Assembly (NCBI GenBank): GCA_943704415.1
Contig: CALSCO010001013.1
Coordinates: forward strand, 1 to 14,571
Length of the DNA stretch: 14,571 bases
Origin: Parvularia atlantis
Taxonomy: Eukaryota; Opisthokonta; Rotosphaerida
Direction: 5' to 3'
Shown piece after piece: positions 1 to 13,796 of the stretch. The notes under the pieces are model-generated. The model did not search any database and had not been told where the DNA came from. It was given only the letters and a program-made list of their open reading frames with translations. A program made the translations under genes and the position numbers. Every line of letters starts with the position of its first letter. Positions within the stretch are counted from its first letter, which is position 1.

Positions 1-93
1 CGGATGCTCTTCTTCGCGATGGAGCGGCCCGACCTCGCGGCGCAGTGCCACGACGGCGCGCTCGCCTTCTTCCGAAGCGAGTTTGAGTTTTAA
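1..93 (+). CDS. 3' end of an upstream gene (partial, unknown function)
   Basis: The first frame is open from the window edge to a TAA at 91-93 and encodes about 30 residues ending in FFRSEFEF. Nearly all codons before the last few end in G or C, as in the confirmed exons nearby, which supports real coding. The fragment is too short to assign to a family. The next gene starts 138 nt downstream on the same strand. An in-frame ATG at position 4 exists, but a 29-aa gene is much less likely than the tail of a longer one. Confidence 0.5.
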   Translation, partial: RMLFFAMERPDLAAQCHDGALAFFRSEFEF

Positions 94-231
94 GCGCGCC
101 TTTTTGTGCCATTTGTTGATCAAGCGCATCATAACTCAGCCGCCACGCCGGGTATTTTGCGCTCGCAATCGCACGTCGATCATGGCGGCTATGATGACGT
201 GGCTGACGCAGCGCAGACCACAGCGCGGGCG
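94..231 (+). promoter_or_regulatory. Intergenic spacer / 5' region of the Pecanex gene
   Basis: These 138 nt separate the upstream stop codon from the Pecanex ATG at 232. They must hold the 3' end of the first gene and the promoter and 5' UTR of the second. I see no convincing TATA box, CCAAT box or AATAAA signal. The stretch is less GC-rich than the flanking exons. The call rests on position only. Confidence 0.4.
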
Positions 232-6330
<6,099 letters not shown>

Positions 6331-6499
6331 GTGGTTCGTTGTGTGCACAGGAAAAAATCGCGTTGCTGTTGCTGCTGCCCAGAACATGGCATGTCACTGC
6401 GACACAGCCGGCACACACGGCCAGAGACAGGTGCGGAAAGAGAAAAACGACAGGAGAGAGAGACGGAGGGGCTTTGTGTGTGTGTGCGCGCGCGCCGGC
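6331..6499. other. Convergent 3' intergenic gap
   Basis: This 169-nt gap lies between the 3' ends of the Pecanex gene (+) and the next gene (-), so it must carry both 3' UTRs and polyadenylation sites. It is A-richer than the exons (for example gaaaaaat near 6350 and agaaaaacgac near 6440). It ends in an alternating GT then GC dinucleotide run at about 6475-6495. I see no AATAAA. Confidence 0.5.
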
Positions 6500-7917
6500 T
6501 CACGTCGACTGGGTCTGCATCTGCACAAGCGCGTTGGCCGCGACCATCGGGTCCTCATCGGGGCCGCGCGTCGTGCGAGAGCCACCCGCCGCGTCACCGT
6601 CGGCCTTGCCGCGCGGGGCGCGCGTGGACGCCGAGGTGCGTGCGCCGGGCGTGCGTACCCCTCGCCGCTTGCCTTGCTCGGCCTCCGCCTTGATGTCGAC
6701 CACGGCCTGGGGCGCCGCGGCCGCCGACCCGGCTTGCGACGCGGCCAAGCTCCCGTCCGCGTCCATGTGTGGGCTCGACTGGAGCATGTCGAGCGGGTCG
6801 ACGTACGACGCCGTCGTCAGGTACGACAGGTCCTCAGACGAGGTGCGGCCGAGCCCGGCCATCGGGTCGGGCATCATCATGACGCCGTTCATAAAGCCCT
6901 GGGCCTGCGCCGCGGCCTGCAGCGCCTTCTGATGCGCCGTCTTGGCGCGCTTGGGCTTGGGCGTGGCTACGCCCTCGCCGGCGCTTGAGCCGCCCATGCC
7001 GTCGGTGCCTGCCGCGCCGTCCTCGTCCACGGCGCCGCCGCCCTCTCGGGCCTTCTTGGCGTCGTTGGCGCGCTTGCGGCGCTGCGTCACGCCGTTGATC
7101 CACCGCCTCCGCAGCGTGAAGAACAGCTCGTAGTACTTGGACGTCTCGGACTGGAGGCTGGCGTAGTCTGCGGTTACCGCGCGCGTGAGAAACGGCGCAT
7201 TGGGGGGGAAGCAGCAAACGAAGACGGACACTTGTGCAGCGCGCGGCCCTTGCTGTGCAGCTCCGACACGCCCTTCTGCAGCAGGAGGATCTGCTCGTCG
7301 TTGAGCGCGCAGGCAAACTCGATCATCGTGTCGGGGTTGTGCAGCGTCATCGCCACGAGCTCGCACGCGGCCTGCGCGGCGGGCGTCAACGAGACGAACC
7401 TACAACGGCCACGACGACGACGACGACAAAGACAAAGACGAAGCAGCGCACCTCGAGCACTGCGCGCGGCTCCTCGTCGTCAAACATGTTGAAGAAGCTG
7501 AAGTCGCTCATGACGCTGCGGAAGCGGCGGCCGCGCGCCTCGTTGCACGAGTTGCCCGAGATGCTGATGCCGTAGAACAGCAGGATGCGGAACAGCGTCT
7601 GGGCCGCGCGCCCCGCCCGCCGTCAGCCCGCCGCGACAGTTGCGTGACGAGCACGCGCGCCGTCACTCGACCCGCAAGGTGACCGCGCGCCGCGCCCCCG
7701 TCACGGCACTTGCGGCCCCCGCCGGGTCACGCAACTCGCGCGGCGCCCTTCCCCGCTTTGTCCACCCCCCTCCTGCGCGCAGCGCGCCCGCGCGGCCCAC
7801 GCCACGCCCGCGCACACGCCCCCGTGCGCACGACCCGGCCCTGCCCCCGGCCACGCCCAACCGACAACAAGCGCGCGCCCATCCCGCGCCATGTCACTGT
7901 ACCGGCAGGTCGTCCAT
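6500..7917 (-). CDS. Hypothetical, possibly nuclear protein (4 exons proposed)
   Basis: I do not recognise a family. Proposed exons on the minus strand: 7917-7903 (MDDLP, weak), 7598-7452, 7371-7230, 7167-6500, giving about 323 aa. Exon 2 holds FRILLFYGISISGNSCNEAR and NMFDDEEP. Exon 3 holds the helical stretch TLHNPDTMIEFACALNDEQ. The last exon starts with YASLQSETSKYYELFFTLRR, followed by RKRANDAKK, KPKRAKTAH and KRRG basic clusters and a long Ala/Gly/Ser/Pro-rich tail ending in VQMQTQST. The basic clusters suggest a nuclear protein; that is inference. Codon third positions in exons 2-4 are almost all G or C. Intron 7451-7372 has TTGAC before its CAG. Intron 7229-7168 uses a poor donor (GTCCGT) but is the only one that keeps frame. 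Exon 2 needs an upstream phase-0 exon because TGA lies just before its acceptor; the MDDLP exon fits but implies a roughly 300-nt intron, far longer than any other here. Confidence 0.55.
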
Positions 7918-8198
7918 TCGCGCGCTTGGTTTTTTTCCTTCTTTCTTTTTGCTGGCGCTGTCCCTCGGCTGTCCGCACTGCACGGGGGAAGAGCGGCGAC
8001 GTGCGCGGCGCGCGTCAGGCAAAGGACAGCGAAAGCGCGCAGAGAGAGAGAGCGCGGTAACGGCAGCTCGAGGGGCACTGCCCGCGCGCGGTTGGCTGCA
8101 CGCGTTGCCATAGCATCTGGGAGTGATCGGTGACCGGAGACAGTGACAGAAGCCGGCGATCGGCGCCCCTGCAGGGGGGGCAGCGCTCATCACAGAAA
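7918..8198 (-). promoter_or_regulatory. Spacer upstream of the hypothetical gene (probable promoter/5' UTR)
   Basis: These 281 nt lie between the stop of the beta-propeller gene and the proposed first exon of the next minus-strand gene. On the plus strand they hold a T/C-rich run at about 7928-7951, an (AG) tract at 8040-8052, and a perfect 12-bp palindrome, cccctgcagggg, at 8166-8177. No convincing coding exon is seen. The frames that are open here are the GC-rich kind that show no family similarity. Confidence 0.4.
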
Positions 8199-10019
8199 TC
8201 ACAGAAGGAAGACGGCGTCGCCCGCGCAGGCCGCGACCGTGCTGTCGTGCGGCGACACGGCGACGGCGGCCGGGCCGGACGGCAGCGCCCAGCGGCACGC
8301 GAGGTCGCCCTGCAGCGTGTGTACCGAGACGACGCCTGGCTCACGCGCGCCGACGACGAGCACACGCGCCAACGCGTCAAAGGCGATGCTCAGTCCCGCG
8401 CCGGGGCTCGTCGCGATCGCCTGCCGCGTCTCCGCGCCCGTGCGCGCGTCCAGAAGCCGCACGCACGCGCCCGCCTCGTCGCACACGGCGAGCAGGTCGG
8501 GCTCGGCCGGGCGCGCGTCGTCAAAGCCGTCGGCGACGTCGCGCGTCGCGGCCGGGACGAGCGCGAGGCCGTTGCACTGCGCCGGGCCGGCTGAGGTCGT
8601 GCACGACCACAGCAGAACGCCGGCCGCGTCGTACGCCAGTACGCGGCCGTCGTGCCCGAGGATCGCCACGCCGTTGTTGCGCAGCGCCGCCACGCCCGTC
8701 GGCCGCGCCTCGATGTGTGCCCGGCGCTCGATCGTGCCCGTTATCGTGTCCAGCAGGCACACGAACGTGCCCGCAGCGACCCACACGCGCGCCAGGTCCT
8801 CGCCGAGGTCGCGGAGCGTCACAGGTGCGATCGCGCCCACCGTTGCGCTGCTGATCGTGAGCGCGCGCACGAGCTGCCCGTCCCACGCAAACGTCTGCAG
8901 GCGCTGGCCAGCGAGGTCGAGCACGACGAGGTGCTTGTGCGCGTCGACGGCCGCGCCGACGAGCTTGTGCACGTCCGAGATCGGCAGGCGCACGGGCGCG
9001 CGGTCGTCAGGCAGCGCCGCGCCGGCACTGTCCATGCGGAAGTTGCGCGGCTGCCACGTGAAGACGAGGCGGTAGTCCTTGCTGAGCGTCGTGCGCACGT
9101 GCCGGACGACGTCGATCGCCCGCGCGGCCTCGTCGGCCGAAACGGCGGCCAGATCGCGCGTCAACGCGGCGTTGAGCCGCAGCTGCACCTTCTCAGGCGA
9201 GCGCAGCTTGGCCGAGATGTGGCCCTGCACGAGCCACTCGGCCGCCTTGACCATCGCGTGCAGGCCGGGCTGTGAGACGTCGCCGCGCGCCACCCAGCCC
9301 TGCACGGCCGCGATCGCCGCCGTCACCGCGGCGTACTGGCGCAGGCGCTTCTGCAGCGAGCGCAGGTGCCGGCGGCAGCTGCTGAGCTCGGTCGGGAGGT
9401 GCCGCGTCTCGCGCTCAATCTTCTCGCGCAGCGCGCTGCACGACGTGACGTGTGAGGCATGCTTGGCGCGCGTGACCGGGTTCTTAGTCGTGGCGGCGCG
9501 CTGGGCCGCGACCTCGCCGTGCTCGTCCAGAAACTGAAGAACCTTGTCGCGCTGCGCCACCGTCGCCTCCAGCTCGGCGACGATGAGCGCGACCTCGCGC
9601 TCGGCACGACCCAGCTGCGGCCCGCGCATGGTCATGCAGCACGCGAGCAGGTGCAGCTGCTTCGCGGCTGAGTTATCGTCGTCGTCATCGTCTGGCGTGG
9701 TGGAGTCAGAACCGTTGCTGCCGTCGCTGTCGTGCGCCGCGGGCGTGGCCCGCTCGACCAGGACGACGGCCGCGGCAGAATTGGGGCGCTGGGCCTCGCG
9801 CTGGCCGCACGTGCCGCACAAAAACGTGTACTTGACGGTGAGCAAAATGCCTGTGGCGCGGCCAAGCACCGCGCCACAACCGGCGCACAGCGCGTCTGCG
9901 CCCACCGGAAGGGCGGCTGCGGCACGCGTCAGCGCGAGACCGTGGTGCGAGGGGGGTTCGAAGGGGGGCGCAAGCCGCGTACGCTGCAGCTCGGTGGGCG
10001 ACGTGCCAGTCATCGACAT
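8199..10019 (-). CDS. Intronless zinc-binding, coiled-coil, beta-propeller protein (TRIM-NHL-like, no RING), 606 aa
   Basis: One uninterrupted frame runs from the ATG at 10019 to the TGA at 8199. Order of parts: a Cys4 pair, CAGC (45-48) and CGTC (68-71), spaced like a B-box or zinc ribbon; an acidic linker with six consecutive Asp (about 97-117); a helical, probably coiled-coil region (about 133-245), rich in Glu, Arg and Leu; then about 255 residues (about 350-606) of repeated beta strands. Those repeats, such as HKHLVVLDLAGQRLQTFAW, GVAILGHDGRVLAYDAAGV and GVVSVHTLQGDLACRWALP, read like NHL/WD-type propeller blades. The zinc site, coiled coil and propeller order is that of TRIM-NHL proteins, but there is no RING finger, so ligase activity should not be assumed. 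I infer a scaffold or substrate-binding role. The stop of the Bud6-like gene is 40 nt upstream on the same strand. It is the only intronless gene in the window. Confidence 0.85.
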   Translation of the reverse strand: MSMTGTSPTELQRTRLAPPFEPPSHHGLALTRAAAALPVGADALCAGCGAVLGRATGILLTVKYTFLCGTCGQREAQRPNSAAAVVLVERATPAAHDSDGSNGSDSTTPDDDDDDNSAAKQLHLLACCMTMRGPQLGRAEREVALIVAELEATVAQRDKVLQFLDEHGEVAAQRAATTKNPVTRAKHASHVTSCSALREKIERETRHLPTELSSCRRHLRSLQKRLRQYAAVTAAIAAVQGWVARGDVSQPGLHAMVKAAEWLVQGHISAKLRSPEKVQLRLNAALTRDLAAVSADEAARAIDVVRHVRTTLSKDYRLVFTWQPRNFRMDSAGAALPDDRAPVRLPISDVHKLVGAAVDAHKHLVVLDLAGQRLQTFAWDGQLVRALTISSATVGAIAPVTLRDLGEDLARVWVAAGTFVCLLDTITGTIERRAHIEARPTGVAALRNNGVAILGHDGRVLAYDAAGVLLWSCTTSAGPAQCNGLALVPAATRDVADGFDDARPAEPDLLAVCDEAGACVRLLDARTGAETRQAIATSPGAGLSIAFDALARVLVVGAREPGVVSVHTLQGDLACRWALPSGPAAVAVSPHDSTVAACAGDAVFLL

Positions 10020-10059
10020 TTGAGTTAGAAGTTCAGTTACGTAGCGACCGTCTCAAACA
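10020..10059 (-). promoter_or_regulatory. 40-nt spacer between two tandem minus-strand genes
   Basis: Only 40 nt separate the TGA of the Bud6-like gene (10060-10062) from the ATG of the propeller gene (10017-10019). The upstream gene's 3' UTR and the downstream gene's promoter must overlap this spacer and probably extend into coding sequence. The stretch is visibly AT-richer than its flanks. No signal motif is recognised. Confidence 0.45.
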
Positions 10060-12658
10060 TCACGTGGAGGCCGCCGTGTACAGCCCCCAAAGTACCTCAC
10101 GGTCCCGCTGCGCGCGCGCTTGCTCGGCCTCCTGCCACCCGCCGGTCTTGCGCAGGCACTGCTTGCGCACAAACTGGCCCAGCTCCTCCTCGAAAGGGTC
10201 AACGCGGAACTGCAGGTCGGCGCGTCTCTGCGCCTCGGCCTGCGCCATCGCCTGCACACGCTTGGCCGAGTCGTGCTGCACTGGCGGCATCAGCAACAGC
10301 GCGACACGCGAGAGAAGCAGCGGCGCACCTTGGCCGACGCGATCTGCATCAGCAGCGTCCGGCGCAGGTCCTGCTCGCTCACGTCATCCGGCACGATCGG
10401 CGCGACAAACTCGCGCGGCTTTGCTGCACGCACACACGGTGAGATGCACGGCTGATCGAGCGAGCTCATGCGCACGCGGCCACGCACCCTGGTCAATCGT
10501 CTTCATCTGCTTGCCAAGCGCCTGCAGTGCCTCGACTACGTCAACAAAGTCATCCTCGAGATCGCCCGCGGCCGCCTCCTGCTCCTTCAGCAGCTTCTGC
10601 TCGGCGACGACCAGCTGCAGCTGCGAGTGCGCGGCGACGCGCATGAGCACCCAGTGCTACAGCGGACGAGCCGCAGAGAAGCGCCACCTCCTTCTCCCAC
10701 TGCTTCTTCCACGCTAGCTTGGCGTCCTTGCTGAAGCGCGCCATGTGCTCGGCCAGGAGCCGCTCGACTTGCCGCATCTCCTGCAGCGCATCCATGAGCG
10801 ACTAGCGCGCAGCAAGATCGTGTGCGGGTGTACCTCGTCCATCTGGCTGAGTACGGCGTCGGACGGCTTGCAGCGGCGCCTGATAATGCGATCAGCCGTA
10901 CTGCACGCACGCACGCGAGCGCTCACGAGCGCACTTGAGCACGTCGTCGGCCACCTGCTGCGTGCGCCGCTGCAGCGCCGTGATGCGCTCGCGCAGCTGC
11001 GGGACCGCTGCCTCGATCTGCTTCTTGTCGCGCGTGAGCCGCTGCCGCTCGAGGTCGACCGCGGCCGCCGAGCCAGCTGCGAGCGCGCTGTAAGCACAGG
11101 CGGCAGCAGCGACAGGGAGCCACACCGGCGGCCTGGGCAATCAGCTTGGGCAGCTGGTCGAGGACGCGGGCGCGCAGCTCGGTCCGCAGCTCGGCGACCG
11201 ACGTGCGCGCGTGCGCGACGCTCGCCTCGTGGATCTGGCGGATCTGTCGCGTCGACGGCCGTGTGAGCCGAGAGCGCGAAAGCGCTCAGAGGCGCACCGC
11301 CTTGAGCTGCACGCGCATGTCCTTGACGCACGCGTGCTCCTTTTGGAACCGCTCTAGCTGCATGCGCCGCTTCGTCACGGCGAGCTCCTTCTGCTTGGCC
11401 AGCAGCAGCTCCTGCGCGCGTGCGCGCGTGAGCGTCAGGCACGGGCGCAGCGCCTGCACAGCACGCACGGCAGTCTTGCGCCGCTCGTCCGCGTCGCGTG
11501 AGCCCGTCAGCACCGCGCTCTTGATCAGCGCCATCTCGTTCAGCAGGCGCTTGAAGCTCGACCCGGCTGCGCGCACGCGGCTCAGCAGCGCCAGGACGTC
11601 GAAGACGAGACGCGCACCGGACGAGGGCGACTTGCTGAACTTGGCGCGCGGGTCATCCTCGCCGCCGGCTGCGCACGTCAGCCCTCGCGCGTGTGTGCAC
11701 GCACATGCGAGAGCCGCGCACGCACCGGACACTTTGAGTTTGATCGTGGCCTTCTCGGCGATGGCGCCAAAGTCCTCAAGCTCGTAGAACGTGTCCTCGC
11801 CTGCGCACCCGTCAGCGCACGCGCAGAACAGGTCCGGGCCGCACCCGCGTCCTTGATGTAGAACGCGTTCCACTCGTCCGCGTCCTCCACGCCGATCTTG
11901 AAGCCGAACTTCTTCTCAAACAGGCGCTGGAGGGCGACGCGCACGGGCGGCGTGGCGCTGAACGCGGTCTTCTTGACGTCGTCGCCGATCTGGATGAACA
12001 GCTTGGCGACGTTGACGGGCTTGTCTGCGTCGTGCGCGGCGTGCGTCGTGCGTTGTGTGAGCAGACGTCTGATCGGTACTGCGACCACACTGTCTTTGGC
12101 GGCGGCGGCGTCTGCGTCGTCGTCCTCGTCACTGTCGTGGAAGAAGCTGCGGCGCTGGTCCGGCAGCGGCTCGATAACTGCGACGTCGCGGCGGGTGCGT
12201 CTCAATCGGTGCGCGCCCGCCAGCATGCCGCACGCGGCGCCTCACGCTTCCGCGACGTCCGCCGCCGCTGCAGCGTCCCGCTGTTGCGTCCGGGCGGTGC
12301 GGGTCCCGTGGGCGACCGCGGCGAGCGCGGCGACTCGGCGATGGCTGGGAGGCGCGTCGAGATGGCGCGGACCATGTCGCTCAGGCCGTGCTGCGCCGCG
12401 CTCGACGTGGCCGACGGCGGCTGCTGCGGCGGCGGCGGCGGCACGGCGAGTGTCACGCCTTTTGCGCGCGTCCGCATTTAGCTCTCACCGCGCCACACGT
12501 TTGGGGCTCGTACGCGCACCGACGCTGACGCTGTCCTGCCGGAACAGCCGCTGCACAAAGTCGAGGCTCAGATCGAAGCTCACGTCCTCGTCCGCGTCCG
12601 GCGGCGCCGCGACGACCGCCGCAGTCGCAGCAGCCGACGCGCCGCCCGCCGCCGACAT
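10060..12658 (-). CDS. BUD6: AIP3/Bud6-family actin-interacting protein (14 exons, 612 aa)
   Basis: AIP3/Bud6 proteins bind actin monomers and formins and guide actin-cable assembly and polarity in yeast; animal relatives are SRCIN1/SNIP. The spliced protein shows the N-terminal AIP3 module at about 147-225: KLFIQIGDDVKKTAF, LQRLFEKKFGFKIG, AFYIKD, then TFYELEDFGAI. It is followed by helical coiled coil (about 250-540, e.g. LLAKQKELAVTKRRMQLERF) and the family's C-terminal signature FRVDPFEEELGQFV...KTGGWQEAEQARAQRDRE (about 565-600). Exons, minus strand: 12658-12497, 12423-12246, 12177-12091, 12024-11845, 11800-11726, 11668-11469, 11411-11298, 11243-11126, 11076-10935, 10879-10834, 10780-10688, 10620-10488, 10423-10329, 10275-10060. 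All phases agree and the sum, 1839 nt, is a multiple of three. The N-terminal 110 residues are Ala/Pro/Ser-rich. The first intron (73 nt, donor GTGGCG) and the 10833-10781 intron (donor GTACAC) are the least sure. The N-terminus reads MSAAGGASAA. Confidence 0.88.
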
Positions 12659-12733
12659 CCCAAAGACGAAACAAAGCTGACACGGCAGTTCGACGCTAAA
12701 AATAGCAACAGTGACACATTGGCGCAGTCTCGT
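12659..12733 (-). promoter_or_regulatory. 75-nt promoter spacer of the Bud6-like gene with A/T core
   Basis: This spacer separates the peroxidase stop (12734-12736) from the Bud6-like ATG (12658). In an otherwise GC-rich window it contains gctaaaaatagc at 12695-12706, whose core CTAAAAATAG (12696-12705) matches the MEF2-type MADS-box consensus YTAWWWWTAR and could equally act as a TATA-like element. Just upstream in the direction of transcription is CCAAT, read on the minus strand from 12722 to 12718. Motif identity is seen; function is inferred from position. Confidence 0.5.
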
Positions 12734-12762
12734 TCAACCGGACGCGTGCTCGGGCGCGTGCT

Positions 12763-12815
<53 letters not shown>

Positions 12816-13641
12816 TCACCGAAGGGCGGGTCGGCCGGCTCCGCCAGCAGCTTCTCGATGTCCTTGACGAGCTTGGACGGCGCGGTCGTGGGCGCGTACC
12901 GCTCATAGACGGTGCCGTTGCGGCGCACGAGGAACTTCTCAAAGTTCCACTGCGTGTGCGCGCGAGTCTCCGCGTCAGTCCGCGGCGGCACCATGCACGC
13001 AGCGAGGGTCCCTGCACGCACAAGGATGCCGTGGCCGAGCATGCCCGACTTCTCCTCCTTGAGGAACTTGTACAGCGGGTGCGCGTCGCCGCCGTTCACG
13101 TTGACCTTCTCCATGATCCGGAACGAGACGTTGTACGTGCGCGAGCAGAACGAGGCGATCTCTGCGCATGCGTGGCGCGAGGTGAGCGATGCACGCACGG
13201 TGAAGAGCGCAAGCGACGCACCGTTCTCGTCGCCAGGCTCCTGGTGGCCAAACTGGTTGCACGGGAAGCCGATAATCTCGAGGCCCTGGTCCTTGTACTT
13301 GTCGTACAGCTCCTGAAGGCCTGCGCCGCGTGCGCGTCCGCGTTGTCAGCAGCGGGGACGGGCGAGGACGGACGAGCCACCGCACCGGTGTACTGCGGCG
13401 TGAACCCGCAGAACGACGCGACGTTGACAACGAGCACGACCTTGCCGCGCACGCTGTCAAAGCTGAAGGGCTCGTGCTTGAGCGTCTTGGCGTTGTACTC
13501 GTAGATCGTCTTGACACCCTTGGGCTTACCGTTGGCGCGGTGCACCGGTCAGCACAACCGTCACCGGTCACGCGCTGCGCTGCTGCTCTGCGCACGCACC
13601 TCGTTCGGGCCGAGCAGGCCGAAGAGGTTCTTGAGCGACAT
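12734..13641 (-). CDS. GPX: Glutathione peroxidase, cysteine (thioredoxin-dependent PHGPX) type, 211 aa
   Basis: It reduces hydrogen peroxide and lipid hydroperoxides. The peroxidatic residue is Cys53 in NVASFCGFTPQYTGLQELY, encoded by TGC, so this is not a selenoprotein. The other catalytic tetrad members are visible: Gln83 in GFPCNQFG, and Trp141-Asn142 in WNFEKFLV. Cys99 in EIASFCSRTY sits where thioredoxin-dependent plant, yeast and insect GPXs keep the resolving Cys, which points to thioredoxin as reductant. There is no oligomerisation loop, as in GPX4-like monomers. Exons, minus strand: 13641-13600, 13524-13386, 13320-13222, 13161-13022, 12949-12734. The first acceptor is uncertain between 13525 and 13519 (two residues). 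The ATG gives MSLKNLFGLLGPNE; no clear targeting peptide or ER signal is seen. After the normal family end (about residue 182) there is an unusual tail of repeated Ala-Pro followed by EHAPEHASG, encoded by a GGGCGC microsatellite. Confidence 0.94.
12746..12811. repeat. GGGCGC hexanucleotide microsatellite inside the peroxidase CDS
   Basis: Two copies of a 12-mer, gtgctcgggcgc (12746-12757 and 12758-12769), are followed by seven perfect gggcgc units (12770-12811). On the minus strand this encodes the Ala-Pro run and the two EHAP units at the peroxidase C-terminus. Each unit is six bases, so gain or loss of units keeps frame and only changes tail length. Confidence 0.9.
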
Positions 13642-13645
13642 GACG

Positions 13646-13737
13646 TGGACGCGCGGGCAGCGGTGAGGCGGTGACGAACGGCAGCTGAGACTGGACGCGC
13701 GGGCAGCGGTGAGGCGGTGACGAACGGCAGCTGAGAC
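13646..13737. repeat. Perfect 46-bp direct tandem duplication
   Basis: Copies at 13646-13691 and 13692-13737 are identical base for base. Each begins tggacgcgcgggcag and ends cggcagctgagac. The proximal copy starts 4 nt upstream of the peroxidase ATG, so the duplication lies in its 5' UTR and promoter. Because 46 is not a multiple of three and the copies lie outside the inferred CDS, the effect would be regulatory. Perfect identity suggests a recent event, or an assembly artefact. Confidence 0.95.
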
Positions 13738-13741
13738 AAAA

Positions 13742-13749
13742 TGACGTCA
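13742..13749. promoter_or_regulatory. CRE/ATF-type palindrome TGACGTCA
   Basis: The eight bases are a perfect match to the cAMP-response element bound by CREB/ATF bZIP dimers. It sits 100 nt upstream of the peroxidase ATG and 47 nt upstream of the hydrolase ATG. ATF/CREB-class bZIPs often control oxidative-stress genes, so the setting is suggestive. Occupancy is not shown by sequence. Confidence 0.5.
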
Positions 13750-13796
13750 CCGACGTGCGTGGCTGGGCCGCGTGGAAGCCGGCATGGCGCGGTGTC

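Larger units (their letters stand above)
13642..13796. promoter_or_regulatory. 155-nt divergent promoter between peroxidase and hydrolase
   Basis: The peroxidase (-) starts at 13641 and the hydrolase (+) at 13797, so one short region drives both. It consists of a 46-bp tandem duplication (13646-13737), a palindromic TGACGTCA (13742-13749) just beyond it, and about 45 nt before the hydrolase ATG. Co-regulation of the two genes is inference from this arrangement. Confidence 0.6.

Noticed and set aside
8104-8117. RFX X-box (gttgccatagcatc)
   Set aside because: The right half-site mismatches the RRNAAC consensus, and neither neighbouring gene is clearly ciliary.
8143-9075. 310-codon plus-strand frame
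   Set aside because: It is the antisense shadow of the propeller gene; the product is Arg/Ser/Thr/Ala-rich, low in hydrophobic patterning and resembles nothing known.
10781-10833. Shorter 32-nt intron ending at TAG (10802) in the Bud6-like gene
   Set aside because: It also keeps frame and would add SLMDALQ, but 32 nt is below every other intron here; the 53-nt alternative ending in CAG was preferred.
11898-12680. 260-codon open frame on the plus strand, opposite the Bud6-like exons
   Set aside because: It is antisense to exons matching AIP3/Bud6 and gives an Arg/Ser/Ala-rich product with no family features. Long antisense frames are expected where third positions are almost all G or C.
12719-13504. 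Plus-strand frame starting with an Arg-Gly repeat (RGG-like)
   Set aside because: The Arg-Gly run is the antisense reading of the Ala-Pro microsatellite, and the rest is antisense to peroxidase exons.
13386-13524. Selenocysteine glutathione peroxidase
   Set aside because: The peroxidatic codon is TGC (Cys), not TGA, so no recoding or SECIS element is needed.
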